The notes under the pieces: generated by a model
The model's database searches: none
Told to the model about the DNA's origin: nothing
Seen by the model: only the letters and a program-made list of their open reading frames with translations
Made by a program: the position numbers and the translations under genes
NCBI RefSeq assembly: GCF_036785885.1
Contig: NC_092329.1
Coordinates: forward strand, 8,432,001-8,496,000
Origin: Coffea arabica
Lineage: Eukaryota; Streptophyta; Magnoliopsida; Gentianales; Rubiaceae
Reading direction: 5' to 3'
Length of the DNA stretch: 64,000 nt
Shown: in pieces, positions 35,073 through 47,455 of the stretch
Numbering within the stretch: position 1 is the first letter of the stretch
How the letters are laid out: the number at the start of each line of letters is the position of its first letter

Positions 35073-38000
35073 ATGTCTGCTCAATTGACACCATCGAAGA
35101 GACCGAATGAAACAGAGGCAAACGGTAGAGGGAAATGGCGAAAATCTGGGAATTTTAGTTCACCAAATTCTTCAGTAAATGGGACTATGTTGCGGGTGCT
35201 TTGCCCTAGTAACAAAATTGGTAGTGTTATTGGAAAAGGGGGCAGCATTATATCCCAATTGCGCGAAGAAGCCGGTGCGAAAATTCGAGTTGAGGAGCCA
35301 GTTCCGGGATGGGATGAGAGAGTAATTGTTATTGCAAGCCCAGATAAAGGAAAGGAAAATGGAGGAGCTACTGCTGAAGAGCAGCAGCACCAGGGGAGCA
35401 AGGAGGAGGATAATGATGAAAATGGGGAGTCTGATAGAAAGGATGATGGTGGGGAGGAGAATAAGAATGATGATGAGAAGGAGGCTAGTCCTGTTGAAGA
35501 AGTTCGAGGAGGAGGAGGAGAAGAGGATAAGGAAACCGCTTCTGCGGTGCAGAAAGCGTTGTTTCTTGTTGTTGAAAGAATGTTTGAAGGGGATTCGGAG
35601 GAGAAGGACGGAGCAGGGGAGGATGAGGGCGATAAAGATACCTCTTTTGTTGTGAGGTTACTTGTTTTTTCCAGTCAGATTGGTGGTTTGTTAGGGAAAG
35701 CTGGTAGTGTAATTAAGCAGATGGCTTTGGAAAGTGGAGCCCAGATTCGGATTCTTCCCAGAGATAAACTGCCTCCTCCTGCATCTCCTTCTGATGAACT
35801 GGTTCAGGTAATTTACAGTTGCTTTTTTAACTGCTATCGCTTACTGCAGTCTCAACATTAACTTGATATGTGGGTTTAGTTTTAGTTATCTGAAAGTTCA
35901 TTAGAATTGTTTATGACTACTGCTTTCCACTTTTTCCTACCTGTTTCTGCCTTGTTTTGAGTTGTCAAAAATAGTCATTCAAGAGTATTGGTTCTAGTGT
36001 TGTTGCATGGGTGATTGAAAAAGTGACCTTTTTCTCCCCTGTACCTTTGGTTGAAAGAAACGACAGTTCCTAGTTTCTTATTTGGTTCCTTAGCCTAGGA
36101 TGTTGCTTGTCTTTCCTATAAATTTGGAAATAGTGGGAAGCAGAATTTTCATTGCTTTATAAGATAAATTACCTTCCATTTAGATTGGTTCTACCAAAGC
36201 AACAAGGGATGCTGCATTAATAGACAACTGTACTACAAAGACTTTTGGTGCTGAAGGTGCTTGTTCAACCTTTTATTTGATGAGTTCATTGCAGATTTCT
36301 GGGGTGCCAGATGCTGTTAGAAAAGCTCTTACTTCTGTTTCTCAACAACTACTTGGGAATCCCCCTCGGGACCAACGTTCTCAATCCTCTGGACCATCAT
36401 CCCATTCACTTGGCCGTCCTTACAGACAGGAACCCTTTGTACAATCAAACCATGCTTTCCATGGGCAAGGGATGCCTTATTCTGCTGGATATCGTGATGC
36501 TGAAGGCAGTTTTCCTGATCGTATGTATCCTTCTCAGGACATATTAGCATTCCGTTTATGGTGTCCTCATGACAAGATTGGAGGTGTAATTGGAAAGGGG
36601 GGAACTGTAGTCAGGGCAATTCAAAATGAGACTGGCTGTGAGATTAAAGTTCTTGATGCTGCAGCCGACTCGGAGGATCGCATAATTGTAATATCTGGTC
36701 CAGCGGTATAATCTAGCACTCAACCTTTTCTGGATCTGTAGATCCACTGTTTGCTAATATTTTTGTTTCTTGCCTTATGAAATAGTTATTATTGGAATTT
36801 ATTTTACCATTTCAGCACCCAGATGAAAGGATATCTGCACCTCAAGATGCAGTGCTTCGTGTGCAGTCCAGAATATTTAGGTCATCATCTGAAAGTCAAG
36901 AAAAAAATGTGACAGCTAAACTTCTTGTCTCCTCAAATCAAATCGGATGCCTCCTTGGCAAAGGAGGATCCATTATTGCTGAAATGAGGAAGTCTACTGG
37001 AGCTTATATCCGTATACTGGGGAAGGATCAAAACCCTCAAGGTGCTTTAGAAAATGAAGAAGTAGTTCAGGTTTGTTTTTAGTATCTTTGAACGGTGTTT
37101 GTAAGCTTTATTGCTTATGTGTTTGATGTATCTGCCCCAGTCTTAAACTTTTTGCAGTTTTACATTTTTTCTTTAAGGTATTAGTCTTTCTGCTTTAGAT
37201 GTATCTATTACCATTACAGGTAAATGGAGAGCTTGAAACGGTGCACGAGGCCCTTTTGCAGATAACTTCAAGGTTACGGGAACACTTCTTCCGAGATGCA
37301 TTTCCTTCTATGAACTATCCTTCAAATCCTGCCTTTCTTGACCAAGGACCTCCATTTCCACCATATTTGGGAAGGGGAGAACATTCACCTCCAGGGATGT
37401 ATCCGAATCTAGGTCCATCGTTTCGCAAGTTTGATTCTGTTGGTGGCCTGCCTCCTCCAGGAGGTTTTCATCCACTTGATGAGCGACCTCCTTTTATGCA
37501 AAATTTCCACAGACCAGGATTCCCACCTCATATGTCTGAAAGATTTCCACCTTCAGCAGCATGGGGGCCTCAGGTTGTCCATTGATGCTTGTTACTGTTA
37601 TTGCCAAGTACTTTATACGTCATGTCTTGGAAATGATTTTAGTCAGCATATTTTGCATCTACTGGTGCTTTTGTGAAGTTTTTTGCTGACTGGTCCATTG
37701 CTTCTGTGGCTGTTATAATTTTGACTATTTTAATTGTTAAAGCTATAGGCAATTTTCCTACAAGATCTATCTTAGGTTATGCAAGTGAAAGGTCATTCAC
37801 TTGAGGTGTTTGATCCAATGCAGGGGCCAATTGAAGCCGGTGGTCCAATGGGCTTGCCTGACTATGCAGGACCTCCTCCTAGGAGGATTGGTGGATTTGG
37901 AGGGTCTGTAAATTCTACAGTGTTTATGCTCTTCTGTCATGCAGTTTTGATGCTTTTAATATGCGTATTAGTTATTCCACACATAAATAAACAGAACAAG

Positions 38001-38924
38001 CATTATGTCCTTCATGATGCAGAGGAAATCATGCCGCTATTATCACAAGCACTACCGTGGAAGTTGTGGTTCCGCGTTCTGTTGTTCCTGCAATCTATGG
38101 TGAGGATGGTGGATGTCTGAGACAGATACGTCAGGTATAATCATTATGATTTTCCATTCATCTTCAGATTTTCCTGTTGTGGTAGAATTTTTTTTTCTGC
38201 CTTAGTTTTATGCTGTTCTCATGTGAAGAAAGCTGGTTCTCTTTCCATTTAGCTAAAGATCTCATCTAGCATAAATTCTACTGTGTAACCTTCTGTATGC
38301 ATGGACATAAAATGCATTAGAGTATAAATTGCTTTCTTTTGAGATTAGTTTTCCCATTTTTTCATTGCTTTTGTGCATAATAGTTTCTTCCAGCCCCTGG
38401 TTCTTTTAAGAGAATGTTTATTCCTAACCACAGGAAAAGATAATGTCAAGATATGCTTTGCAGTGTCCTTAGGATGACAAATAATAGTTCTTAAACTGAA
38501 GTTCTATATCATCCTGTTGTTCAAGCTGTTTTTAGGTTTCAAATTATTGTTCTTGGAAGTTTCTGATAGGTTAAAACTTCAAGTAGTCAACCTGCGAAAT
38601 TATTCGTGCCTTCAAAATTCTGTACTCAATTTTTTGTATATAAACAGTAGCTAAAAGGAAACTCAAGATGCGTGATTTCCCCTAATAATCATGATTGCAG
38701 ATAGGCTACATATTGTTTGAGCGCTATTTTTGTAATTTTTCCCTGGTAGATCAAGAAACTGACATTACCCACCTGTCCAGATTTCTGATGCAAAAATTAC
38801 TATTACTGATTCTAAACCTGGGGCAACAGAAACTGTGATCATAATATCTGGAACACCAGAACAGACTAATGCTGCACAGAGTCTTATTCAAGCATTTGTA
38901 ATCAGTGAGACAGATGCCACTTGA
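35073..38924 (+). CDS. HEN4: HEN4-like RNA-binding protein with five KH domains
   Basis: Seven coding exons (35073-35807, 36295-36705, 36816-37070, 37220-37573, 37824-37903, 38023-38134, 38781-38924) give 696 residues. KH domains with their GXXG loops: KH1 from about 38 (GKGG 54-57), KH2 from about 192 (GKAG 208-211), KH3 from about 329 (GKGG 345-348), KH4 from about 414 (GKGG 430-433), KH5 from about 622 (GEDG 638-641). Between KH1 and KH2 is an Asp/Glu-rich spacer (about 100-190). Between KH4 and KH5 is a Pro/Gly/Phe-rich region. Five-KH proteins of this layout bind RNA in the nucleus; Arabidopsis HEN4 promotes processing of AGAMOUS pre-mRNA. Exon 5 uses a less usual donor GTCTGT, chosen because it restores the frame into KH5. 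The gene converges with the permease gene. Orthology to HEN4 itself, as opposed to sister KH genes, is not proven. Confidence 0.93.
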
Positions 38925-40186
38925 TTTGTGATATTAAGGTAATACTTCATAGTTGCAGGATGCAAGTTCTAGTTTCTGTCAAGGAAATATGGAAAAGGCT
39001 TTAGCAAGGATCTTTTAGATGTTCACCTCTCATTGGTATCTGTACTGTTTCATCTGGTTGTTCAGGGAGATCGATGTACTTTCTCCTGTTTCCATCTGTG
39101 ACCCCAAGTGAAGATTGTATTGACAGACAGATGATGGCCTCTGCTGACAGCAGGATGCACTTGAATTTTTGCTTGAGTCATTTTCTACCTTGCTGATCAA
39201 TTTTTCTACCTTGCAAGATGCACTTGACTTTTTGCTTGAGCCATTTTTGACAGCAAGATGCACTTGACTTTTTCACTCCTGGAAAGCGTGGTGTTCGGTA
39301 AACATAGCAGTCAAACAGTACTTCTGGTGGTTATCAAATGTTAGAAAAGGGAAAAAAAGAAAATTATGTTAACTGGGATATGCTTGGATTGGATGATTAA
39401 CTTCAGGGAGTGAAATTAGATTTTTTTGTTTGTTTGTTTGTTTGTTTAAGTTTATCTCTTTAAGCTTTGATGGCTTTGCATAATGTATCTGTGATTAATA
39501 CTATAAGTTCAGGGGAAAAAAAGAATTAGAATGGTCATTTTTATTAGAATTTCAAGTGGTTTGAGTTGACATTTCCAGTCTTGTTTGATCTGACAAGTGA
39601 AAACAGAAAACCAGAAAGAATTAGACGAATAAAGGAATAACTAAGGACTAAGTGATGCTGTACCCGTCTAGTTCATTAAACTTTGAAAATTTTTCCTTTG
39701 TGACGAAATGCATCAGTTTGACTTGGTATTTCTGTTGCTTTTGATGATGTGAAAAAAGGTGCAAATTTGGGTCCATTACTTGGTCCTCTACCTAGTATTT
39801 CTCCATAATCTATCAGTTTTTCTTGTCTTTCTTGGGCCATTAGTTGGGTCAATATGGCAGTGCACAAATACTATAAAACTAGGGACTGTTCTCTGTCTAC
39901 ATCTTGTCCCTGCGTCATTTTCTGGCTTATGTTGTGCTAGCAACAGTTGGAATTAAGCATAGGCATACAAGGCTGTAGATTTTAGAAATTTTTAGTATGA
40001 GCACCTTAAGGATAAGTATGATCTCTTTGGTACATGTCAAGTTGAAAGTGCGTTCTCCATTCTACCCTCTAAAGCAAAACCTGCTTATGGTAAAGATAGT
40101 GAAATGACATGGATGCATATTTTGCAAAATTCTTATTATGAAATGCTACATCAAACACATTTCACAAATTGACTATGTTGCAGAAA
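38925..40186. other. Convergent intergenic region, 3' UTRs
   Basis: 3' region of the HEN4-like gene on the left and of the minus-strand permease on the right. It contains a GTTT simple repeat at 39427-39448 and the short direct repeats noted separately. No gene recognised. Confidence 0.5.
39152..39282 (+). repeat. Three short direct repeats
   Basis: Three imperfect copies of a phrase starting GCAAGATGCACTTGACTTTT (from 39152, 39215 and 39253). The first two copies continue GCTTGAG-CATTTT. They lie just downstream of the HEN4-like stop, probably in its 3' UTR or the adjoining spacer. Confidence 0.75.
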
Positions 40187-43100
40187 TTATTGCTGTGTTT
40201 TAAAAGGCTTGTATGTCTTGACATCCTGGGAAAGCCCTTGTATGGATCCTGCAGCAGCAACAAGTGATACAACCAGGCAAGCCCAACTGAGTACTTTAAG
40301 CCATATCCATCTGACAGAATACTTTGGTATCTTTGCCTGTGCGATGTGCATTTCTATGGGGAAATACACAGTCAAAGGATAGAAAGAGCCTGCTCCTATC
40401 AAGCCCAAGAAGTCATTGAAGAATGGGAATATCATAGCTAATACAGCTGTTAGTATAACGTATACTGTCCTCCACACCAATCTGAACAAGTTAATGTAGT
40501 AAGTACCATACAGTGGCACATTAACTGCATGTTCAGTGTTTATGAATTTGTTTTCTGGCCATTTGCTACTGCAACGATTCTCAACAAAGCCAAATATTGG
40601 CTGTGCAAAAACCTGCATGATGGTCAAGTGTGTTGAGATTAGATGGTTGATGGGATTAGATCACTGTAGTTGTGCATTTGGGAAATGAGGATACAGTAAT
40701 CCTACCTGGTAAGCGCCAATTAGGTGAATGGCAATGCAAACATTTGCAAAGTCAATTAGCCAAAAGGGTTCGTAGAAGCCGAATCCGGTGAGGAAATTTC
40801 CTGGAGCATTGTTTCCAAATGCTGCATAGCCAATACAACCACACAGGACATAGAATAGGGTAGTCGTTGAAACTCCAACTCCAGAGGCCCTTTTCATGAC
40901 CTTGCTTTCTGGTGGGTGTGATTTCAGCGTGTCCTGCAGCAGATATAGGTCCACATTTAGCAACAATGGTCCACCATTTAGCAACAACAGCCTTACAGCT
41001 TTCTTGTTCCCTATTTTTGGTGATCGCCAGAGAATTACCAGAAGACTAGCAGAAGGTTTTCAAAGGGGGCAACAATTTCTTGCCTTCTTTGGAGTGTAAG
41101 ATTAAACTATTAGTGGACATGGAAACATTGTCCATGTAAGCCCAGAAGTGTATCTGGCAAACTTAAGATTGAGGGAAGATGCTTACAGCTGCCTTTAGTG
41201 ATGTGAGCACAAGCAGTTTTGCCATATTGGTTTGATCAATGAAAGTGTGTTGATCAACAAATAATACTGCTTGATACTGTTGATGGAATTAAAGCCTTCA
41301 GCAGTGACCCTAAATCAGGTAATGCAAAATGTCGCGATAGAGAATGATATGGTGTCAATTCTAAATTGACACAAAGATGCGACGTAAAGAAAGCCTTAAA
41401 GAGGTTGCAGGGACGGCCAGTTGGAAAATTTGGACCAAATTTTAAAGGGCTTCCCTCCCTTTTGCGAGGACCCCAATTGCTTCAACATTTGGACCAAATT
41501 TGTACATTTGTGGTCCGTAAGGAACAATTTCAGTGTCAGTGCCAAAACGCCTTTACAGTTTAGATAAAAAGTATAAGTCCAGAAAAGCCGTGCTACTATA
41601 ATTTAAGCAAAAAGCACATGACAACACGTATGTTACTATGTTCATGTTTTGTGTGTGTGTGTGTGTGTTTTTGTTTTTGTTTTCCACAGCCCAACTTTGT
41701 TTAGTGGTCCTTATCAGGTCGGCGCGGGCACATGGCCGAAAGAACTAATTTTTGTTCATGTTGTTAACTGGGAGCAGTCAATTATTACCCTTCTGGTTCA
41801 CTTCAAATGGCGGTTTCTTCTAGTTGACAAAACAAATTAGTTCATGAATCTTCTTAATTCATCATACTCTTTCTTGCTTATGTGGGACCTTTTATTTTGT
41901 ATCCTCAGAATTAATATATATGACAAAGGTGACAAAGGTGACATGGGACATGCAGGGCATACAATCATAGAGTGCAAACACACCATTTGGGAAGCAATAT
42001 GGTGGAACGTAAACATCCCACGTTGCCATAGGGTTTGTTTCAGTGACGCCATATGCAGATATCCTTACAAGTTGCAACATCATTGAATCATAGAGCTCAA
42101 AAATCTTCTAAATCTGTGTCTAAGCTCTGCATCTTGAGATGCGTGTCAACTGTCAAGAAAAGAAAGACACTCGAGACAAACTAGCATATGCATAGAGATT
42201 TGATATGTTACGTTCCGTCCTTATGTCTGAGCTGTGGTTTGAAGCTGTGATATATTCTGTGCATATATCTTATGTTTAATCAGTGGAATTTCAACAGGTT
42301 GTGTCTGCAAGTTCTGAAGGCATCCAAAAACCAAAAGGGCTAATTTCAGAAACATCCCATCCCTTGAGGTTTTTCACAATTTCACTTGGTACCCTTGAAA
42401 TTTTTAATATTACACTTTCCTCCCTTGACCCTATAAAAGGACCATAACAATCTTAATATATTAATATTTTTCATTCAATTAAACGATACGCTTCTAACCT
42501 TGTGCATAGGAATGCACCACACAATTAAACGTCTAATGAAAACAAAAACAAGATTCACTCATAGAATTACTGATTACTAGTCCTAAACACAATTCTAATA
42601 TATTACAAATTAATTTTAACTTTGCTTGGAGGATCTAAAGATGAATAGAAGAAGATGTAAGCTAAAGGTTTAAAAAGGACGGAGCATGTGTTGGTACTCC
42701 AACGTTTGAGGTACTTGATGTTATATTAATACAATTAGTGAAAATTTTTAAGTCTAATAGTACCGAATTTTTTTTGCTTTTGTAAACATAGATTGAGGTT
42801 TTATAATTTAGGGATTGATAATGGTGGTGATGATGATAGTACTAATTTGAATCATAGGAATATCAAAGGTTTAAAATAGTAGAGATGAGGGTCGAAAGTA
42901 AATTTGAAATTTTGTGCATATTCCAATATTTTTTAAAAGATTTTATAAGAAGGTAAAATGAACTTCACAAGGGCGTTTTGGGTTATTCAGTCAAAATTTT
43001 GACCATTGAATAGTTTTTGTTATTAAAATGATAAATTCAAGGGAGGTATGCAAAATTTTCAAAACTTGAAGGGCATTAGGTGAAATTGTCAAAAACCTCA

Positions 43101-44984
43101 AGGGAGGTTTCTGAAATTATCCCAAACCAAAAACAAAAACCTTGTGGGCTGCACCTACCTAGGCGATTTTAGTATTATGTATTTGCCATAAATTTAGAGT
43201 ACTGTTACTTTATGCTTTTATTGAAACGAATTAATATGATACATAGACTTGGAGTTTTGAAGGAAATTTCCACTGGTCAATAAAAGTTAGGAAGGTTTTG
43301 ACTCCGATCACTATCACAAGATTGCCAACCAATGCATTTCACACACTGGAGGCGAGCTTTGAACATTCAACCTAAAAAGAAGAATAGCCAACATGTGTTT
43401 GGACTTCGGTCTGCTATTATTATCTGCGAGACATAACTACGTGCCATACTTCAATTGATTAGGCACACAATTCAAGATACGTAAAGGATGCGCCATATGT
43501 TTAGATTTTTCTTTTCCCCCCTTCCTGTGTTATCTATTTCGGCCTCCAGGTCGGCGGGGGATGGGGAGAAGGTATGCAGATCTCTGCTAGTTTAGTGCAT
43601 GGAGCCATGCATAGGCAGACACTTGTGAGAATCATAGATGAAGGAAGAGAATTAGGATTACCTGAATTTCAATAAGGACAGTTGAATAAGCATAAGCAAA
43701 GGCTATATCTCCAATGGCTTGGAAACTTCTCCAAACTTTCTCTGTACCTGACACGTCCACCCCAACTGTTACCCCCGTCAAGGTTGTCTTTGCGACCCCG
43801 TCCCCTTCACAAAATCCATGGACCACAAGATTTAGGACCCAAAGACATCAGCAAATTGTAATAATAATAATAATCGGTTGTGATGTTGGATTTTACCTGC
43901 AACTTTAGCTATGGAGAGTCCAAGGCCAATTGAAGAATAAGCAAAAGACATCACGGCAGCCAAAATAGAGAGCCAAGAGAGTTTGTGAAAGTTTGGTATT
44001 TGGCTGAGGAAAATCTGGATTGCGGCAAAGATGATCATGAAAGGGTTGTTTGATATATGGCATTTCACATGGTGGCCGTTCCTGTGGAAACAATTTGACC
44101 TTTTGACCGCCCTGAAGACAACCGTGGAAGAAACCGTGTCAGAAAACAGTCCTCGACTTCTTCAATTATTGAGCATAGTCATTCATTCATTACTCCTTTT
44201 CACCAAGCTATTTTCATTAAATAAATTCATAGCTAAAAAGGGCAAAAATCTTGAGTTTGTAACTTGAATGCTTACACCATACTAATGGATGCTGTAATTG
44301 TGTAGCCAACCGTAACTCCTATGAGATTGCCATACTGAGCAATTCCACAAAGCTGAACCTTGTAGCCTCCTAAATTCAGCACAAAGAAAAGGGCATAGCA
44401 TATTTGGCTTTTACACAGTGAGAATTTTCTTTCCAGTTTCTTCAAGCATGCATATGGTTAGTATTTCATAAACTTACCCAAGTGAGACCTGACAACATCC
44501 ATGTAAGTGTAGTTTCTTCTGCCGATTATAGGACCAGGAGACCGGTAAGAATCCGCAAGCATAGTTGAAGTGAAGAAGGTGATGCAAGAAAATGCCATGA
44601 GAACAGCAGGACCAGCCACCCATCCCAACTGAGCTATAGCCCATGCTAGAGATAGCACTCCAGAACCAATCACAGCAGTTATGATGTGTGCACTTGCAGT
44701 TATCACCGTCCCTTCACAAATTTTAACAGAAAATAAGAAGAAGAAGATAACTCAAAACTTTTGGTTAACCAGGATGACAAAGAAACCTTTTTTTTTTTAT
44801 CCTTTATTGCCATAACTTTAAGAATGTCATGGCAAGAAACTTATATATATATATACACTATATAGATATATGTACCTGTTCGTTTTGGACGACCGTCATC
44901 ATCAAAATTCTTAAGATCGCCATTCTCTGGAGCTTCTGGATTTTGTTCGAGGTACATGCCATTATTCTGGAACTCTTCCTTCAT
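40187..44984 (-). CDS. AAP: Amino acid permease (AAP family)
   Basis: Seven exons (44876-44984, 44478-44711, 44276-44369, 43897-44111, 43662-43804, 40706-40933, 40187-40612) give 482 residues, the usual AAP length. The only in-frame ATG of the first exon is at 44984 (MKEEFQNNGMYL). Residues 1-37 are a hydrophilic acidic tail, typical of the cytosolic N-terminus. Then come the membrane segments of the AAAP superfamily: TASAHIITAVIGSGVLSLAW, IAQLGWVAGPAVLMAF, YGNLIGVTVGYTITASISM, SIGLGLSIAKVAG, FQAIGDIAFAYAYSTVLIEI, LFYVLCGCIGYAAFG, FANVCIAIHLIGAYQ and later ones, ending near WLKVLSWACLVVSLVAAAGS. About ten or eleven segments are expected. AAPs are proton-coupled plasma-membrane importers of neutral and acidic amino acids. 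Sequence style fits the AAP2/3/4 group; exact subtype is open. Intron 5 is 2.7 kb and contains a Mutator-type element (42337-43123). Confidence 0.95.
41650..41668. repeat. (GT)n microsatellite
   Basis: About nine GT units in intron 5 of the permease gene, followed by TTTTTG repeats. Confidence 0.9.
42337..43123. mobile_element. Mutator-type non-autonomous element, copy A
   Basis: 787 bp, flanked by a perfect 9-bp duplication AAACCAAAA (42328-42336 and 43124-43132). The inverted ends, about 100 bp long, begin GGGCTAATTTCAGAAAC and, in reverse, GGGATAATTTCAGAAACC. They share phrases such as CCCTTGAGGTTTTT and TTTCCTCCCTTGA. The interior is AT-rich and non-coding. It lies in the fifth intron of the amino acid permease gene. 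It is the same family as 56544-57353. Confidence 0.9.
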
Positions 44985-46089
44985 TTTAGTGTGTGTGTAC
45001 GTGTTTTTACTTGTGGTGTATGGTGGGTATGTGTTATGTTGAGAAGTGGGAGGTCGAGAGGTTATATTGGGAACATTCGCGGGAGGAGACAGGAGAGGGG
45101 CCAATGAGTGAAAGTGCAGAAGTGGTCTGAATTAAACAAAGGGTAGGGTGTGTATTTAAGTCAAAGCCAAGTGTTTGGAAATTGAAGGTAGACAAGTTCG
45201 AAAGGCAATGTGTTATTAGAATATGAAAGTCCGTTTGGCACTTTTAGCTTTCTAGGGGGTGGGAGTCATTGGTTAACTGGGCTACGTAATTATGCCAATG
45301 GTTGAAAAAAAACTTGGCTTAGATTTTTCTTATTGTGAATGTTCAATCCAATTATTCCGTTTAGACCATCTTTCCCAATTAAGCATCATGAAACCCAAAG
45401 TCTTCGGAGGCTGTACACCCTCACACACAATGGTGCAAATGGTATGCAGTGAAGATTCAGTGGACAAAGCCTCTGAGATTCCATGAGTCTCAACTAAGCA
45501 AAGATCACCTCAACTATCAAAGAATGGCACCATGAGATTGTGCCAAAACAAATTGGTAAGTGCGACAAATGGATTAGGATATTACGTTTTCGGCATAAAA
45601 GTATTGTGACAATAAAAGAATACGAGTAAATGCAATATTTCATAACTTAATTTTTACTTTTATTAGTTGGATTTTTCCTAACGGGTGCCCTTAGGACACT
45701 CACTAACATATCTCGTATTTACCTAACATATCAAATATATATATACACACACATACTAATAATTGATATTCTCTTTTGATTTTATATATTTTTTCTATTT
45801 AATTTTGCCTACCATACCTTGTATTTATTTATTTTTTTTAATTAATCTTATATTTTAAAAAAAATAATACGTGAAACATATCTTAACGAGTGCAGTATGA
45901 GCACCTATTAGACAAACCGTTATTAGTTAAAGTCTAGGAATTTCTAGAGAGTTATATGGACCTCTGGTTACATATAGGTGAGAGTGCTTTTCACGAGTAT
46001 CTAAGCTATTTATTTAAATTCGGTCCAATTTAAGTTGTTTATTTTGAAATGAGCAGCTTATTTCGGACCAAACTAATGTGATTCAATCT
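44985..46089. other. 5' flank of the permease gene
   Basis: Upstream of the permease start; TTAAATA near 45152-45160 on the coding strand could serve as a TATA element. The region 45669-45921 has inverted ends (TTCCTAACGGGTGCCCTTA and, in reverse, GTCTAATAGGTGCTCATA) and is a probable old MITE. No other gene seen. Confidence 0.45.
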
Positions 46090-46097
46090 AATTTGAT

Positions 46098-46974
46098 TAG
46101 GACTGTCAATGGGGCTGGGCCAGCCCGAGCTCGGCTCGTTCGGTCCGACAGAAAACCCGATGAACCCGATCATTTAGTGAGCCGGTCTGAGCCTGAACCT
46201 AAAAATTAGGCCCGAATTAAATGTGAGCCAAGCTTGGGCCTTATTAGGCTCAAACCCGATATAGGCCTGGCCCTTTAATTATATATATATAATATTTATA
46301 TTTTGATATTATGTATAATTATATATCCAAATATATTATTACTAAATACTAAATATATACATAAATTACAAAACACAAAAATACATCTAAAAACTCTTTC
46401 ATGAGCTTTCTTGAGAGCCAATATTGGTAATGCATAACTAAATCTCTAATTTTTCTTATTGGTTGAGTAAATTTTTGTATTGGCATAATATTGGTTGATT
46501 TTTTTTTGGTCTACAAACACAAAAATCATCAAGCATATTTAGATTTAAATCACAAGATTATAAAAAAAGTTTCAACTTTTAAAGATGTATTGGCTTATGA
46601 TCGCATGTTTTATTACTATTTTTCATGCATTTTGAATGGATTAAATATAAATATTGTTGAAAATTTTTTGGTTTATATACGTTTTAAGAACTATTATTTG
46701 TTCATGTTTAGTTTTAATATTATAGTCTTGTAAATGTTAAATTAGTTTTACAACTTAATAGTTATAGTAATTATATTAAGAAAATAAAGGAGTAATAAGT
46801 GAATTTGGGCTAAACCCGATTAAGGCTCACAACCCGAATATTATATGAGTTGAGTATGAGCTTCACATTTACGAACCCGAAACTCATAGCCCGAAGCCCG
46901 AAAATAATTCAAATTAAATGAGCCGAGCTTGATCTCATCAAAGCCCGGCTCATTAGGCCCGATTGACAGGCCTA
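46098..46974. mobile_element. hAT-type element, non-coding
   Basis: 877 bp with ends TAGGACTGTCAATGGGGC and, in reverse, TAGGCCTGTCAATCGGGC. It is flanked by a perfect 8-bp duplication AATTTGAT (46090-46097 and 46975-46982). Subterminal parts are dense in GCCCGA / ACCCGA words on both sides; the middle is AT-rich. The 80-codon frame at 46491 has no family signature. Confidence 0.87.
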
Positions 46975-47384
46975 AATTTGATGCAGTGCATTATGTAGGG
47001 CTTGTTTGGAAGTCCAAGGTTTTACCAAGTTTTTATTATACTAGTTTTTTAACAACTTGTGCTACATGAACCCCAAAAACTTATCAAAGTTTTTTAATCT
47101 ACACACTTAAAATATCCAAAACACAAAAAAAAAAAACTCCCTTCCCCTTTTCTTCTTCTTCCTCCCCCACCACTACCTCCGTCAATTGCTCCGTCACCGG
47201 CCACCAATGTTTTCAGAACCGGACCGGACCGGCCAGTTCGACCGGTTGGACCGCGAACCGGCCATGTCACCGGTCCGGTCTAATGCTAAATCCGGAAGTT
47301 CATGGAGAACCGTTGAAACCCGGACGAACCGTGCGAACCGTTAAGAACCGTGAACCGGCGGTTTTTTAAATTCTTCAACAAAAT

Positions 47385-47455
47385 ATCAAGAATGGTGTAG
47401 CTAAGATTCGAACCTCTCCAAGTTTAAATATGACAATCTTACCGCTAGACTGTAC
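47385..47455 (-). other. tRNA-like A and B box pair
   Basis: Read on the minus strand: a box A-like GTCTAGCGGTAAG (about 47437-47450), then box B GGTTCGAATCT (47404-47414) about 25 bases later. No full cloverleaf was folded, so this is not called a tRNA gene. It could be a SINE head or a tRNA relic within the hAT element. Confidence 0.45.

Noticed and set aside
35081-35401. Minus-strand frame opposite the KH gene
   Set aside because: Shadow of the first HEN4-like exon.
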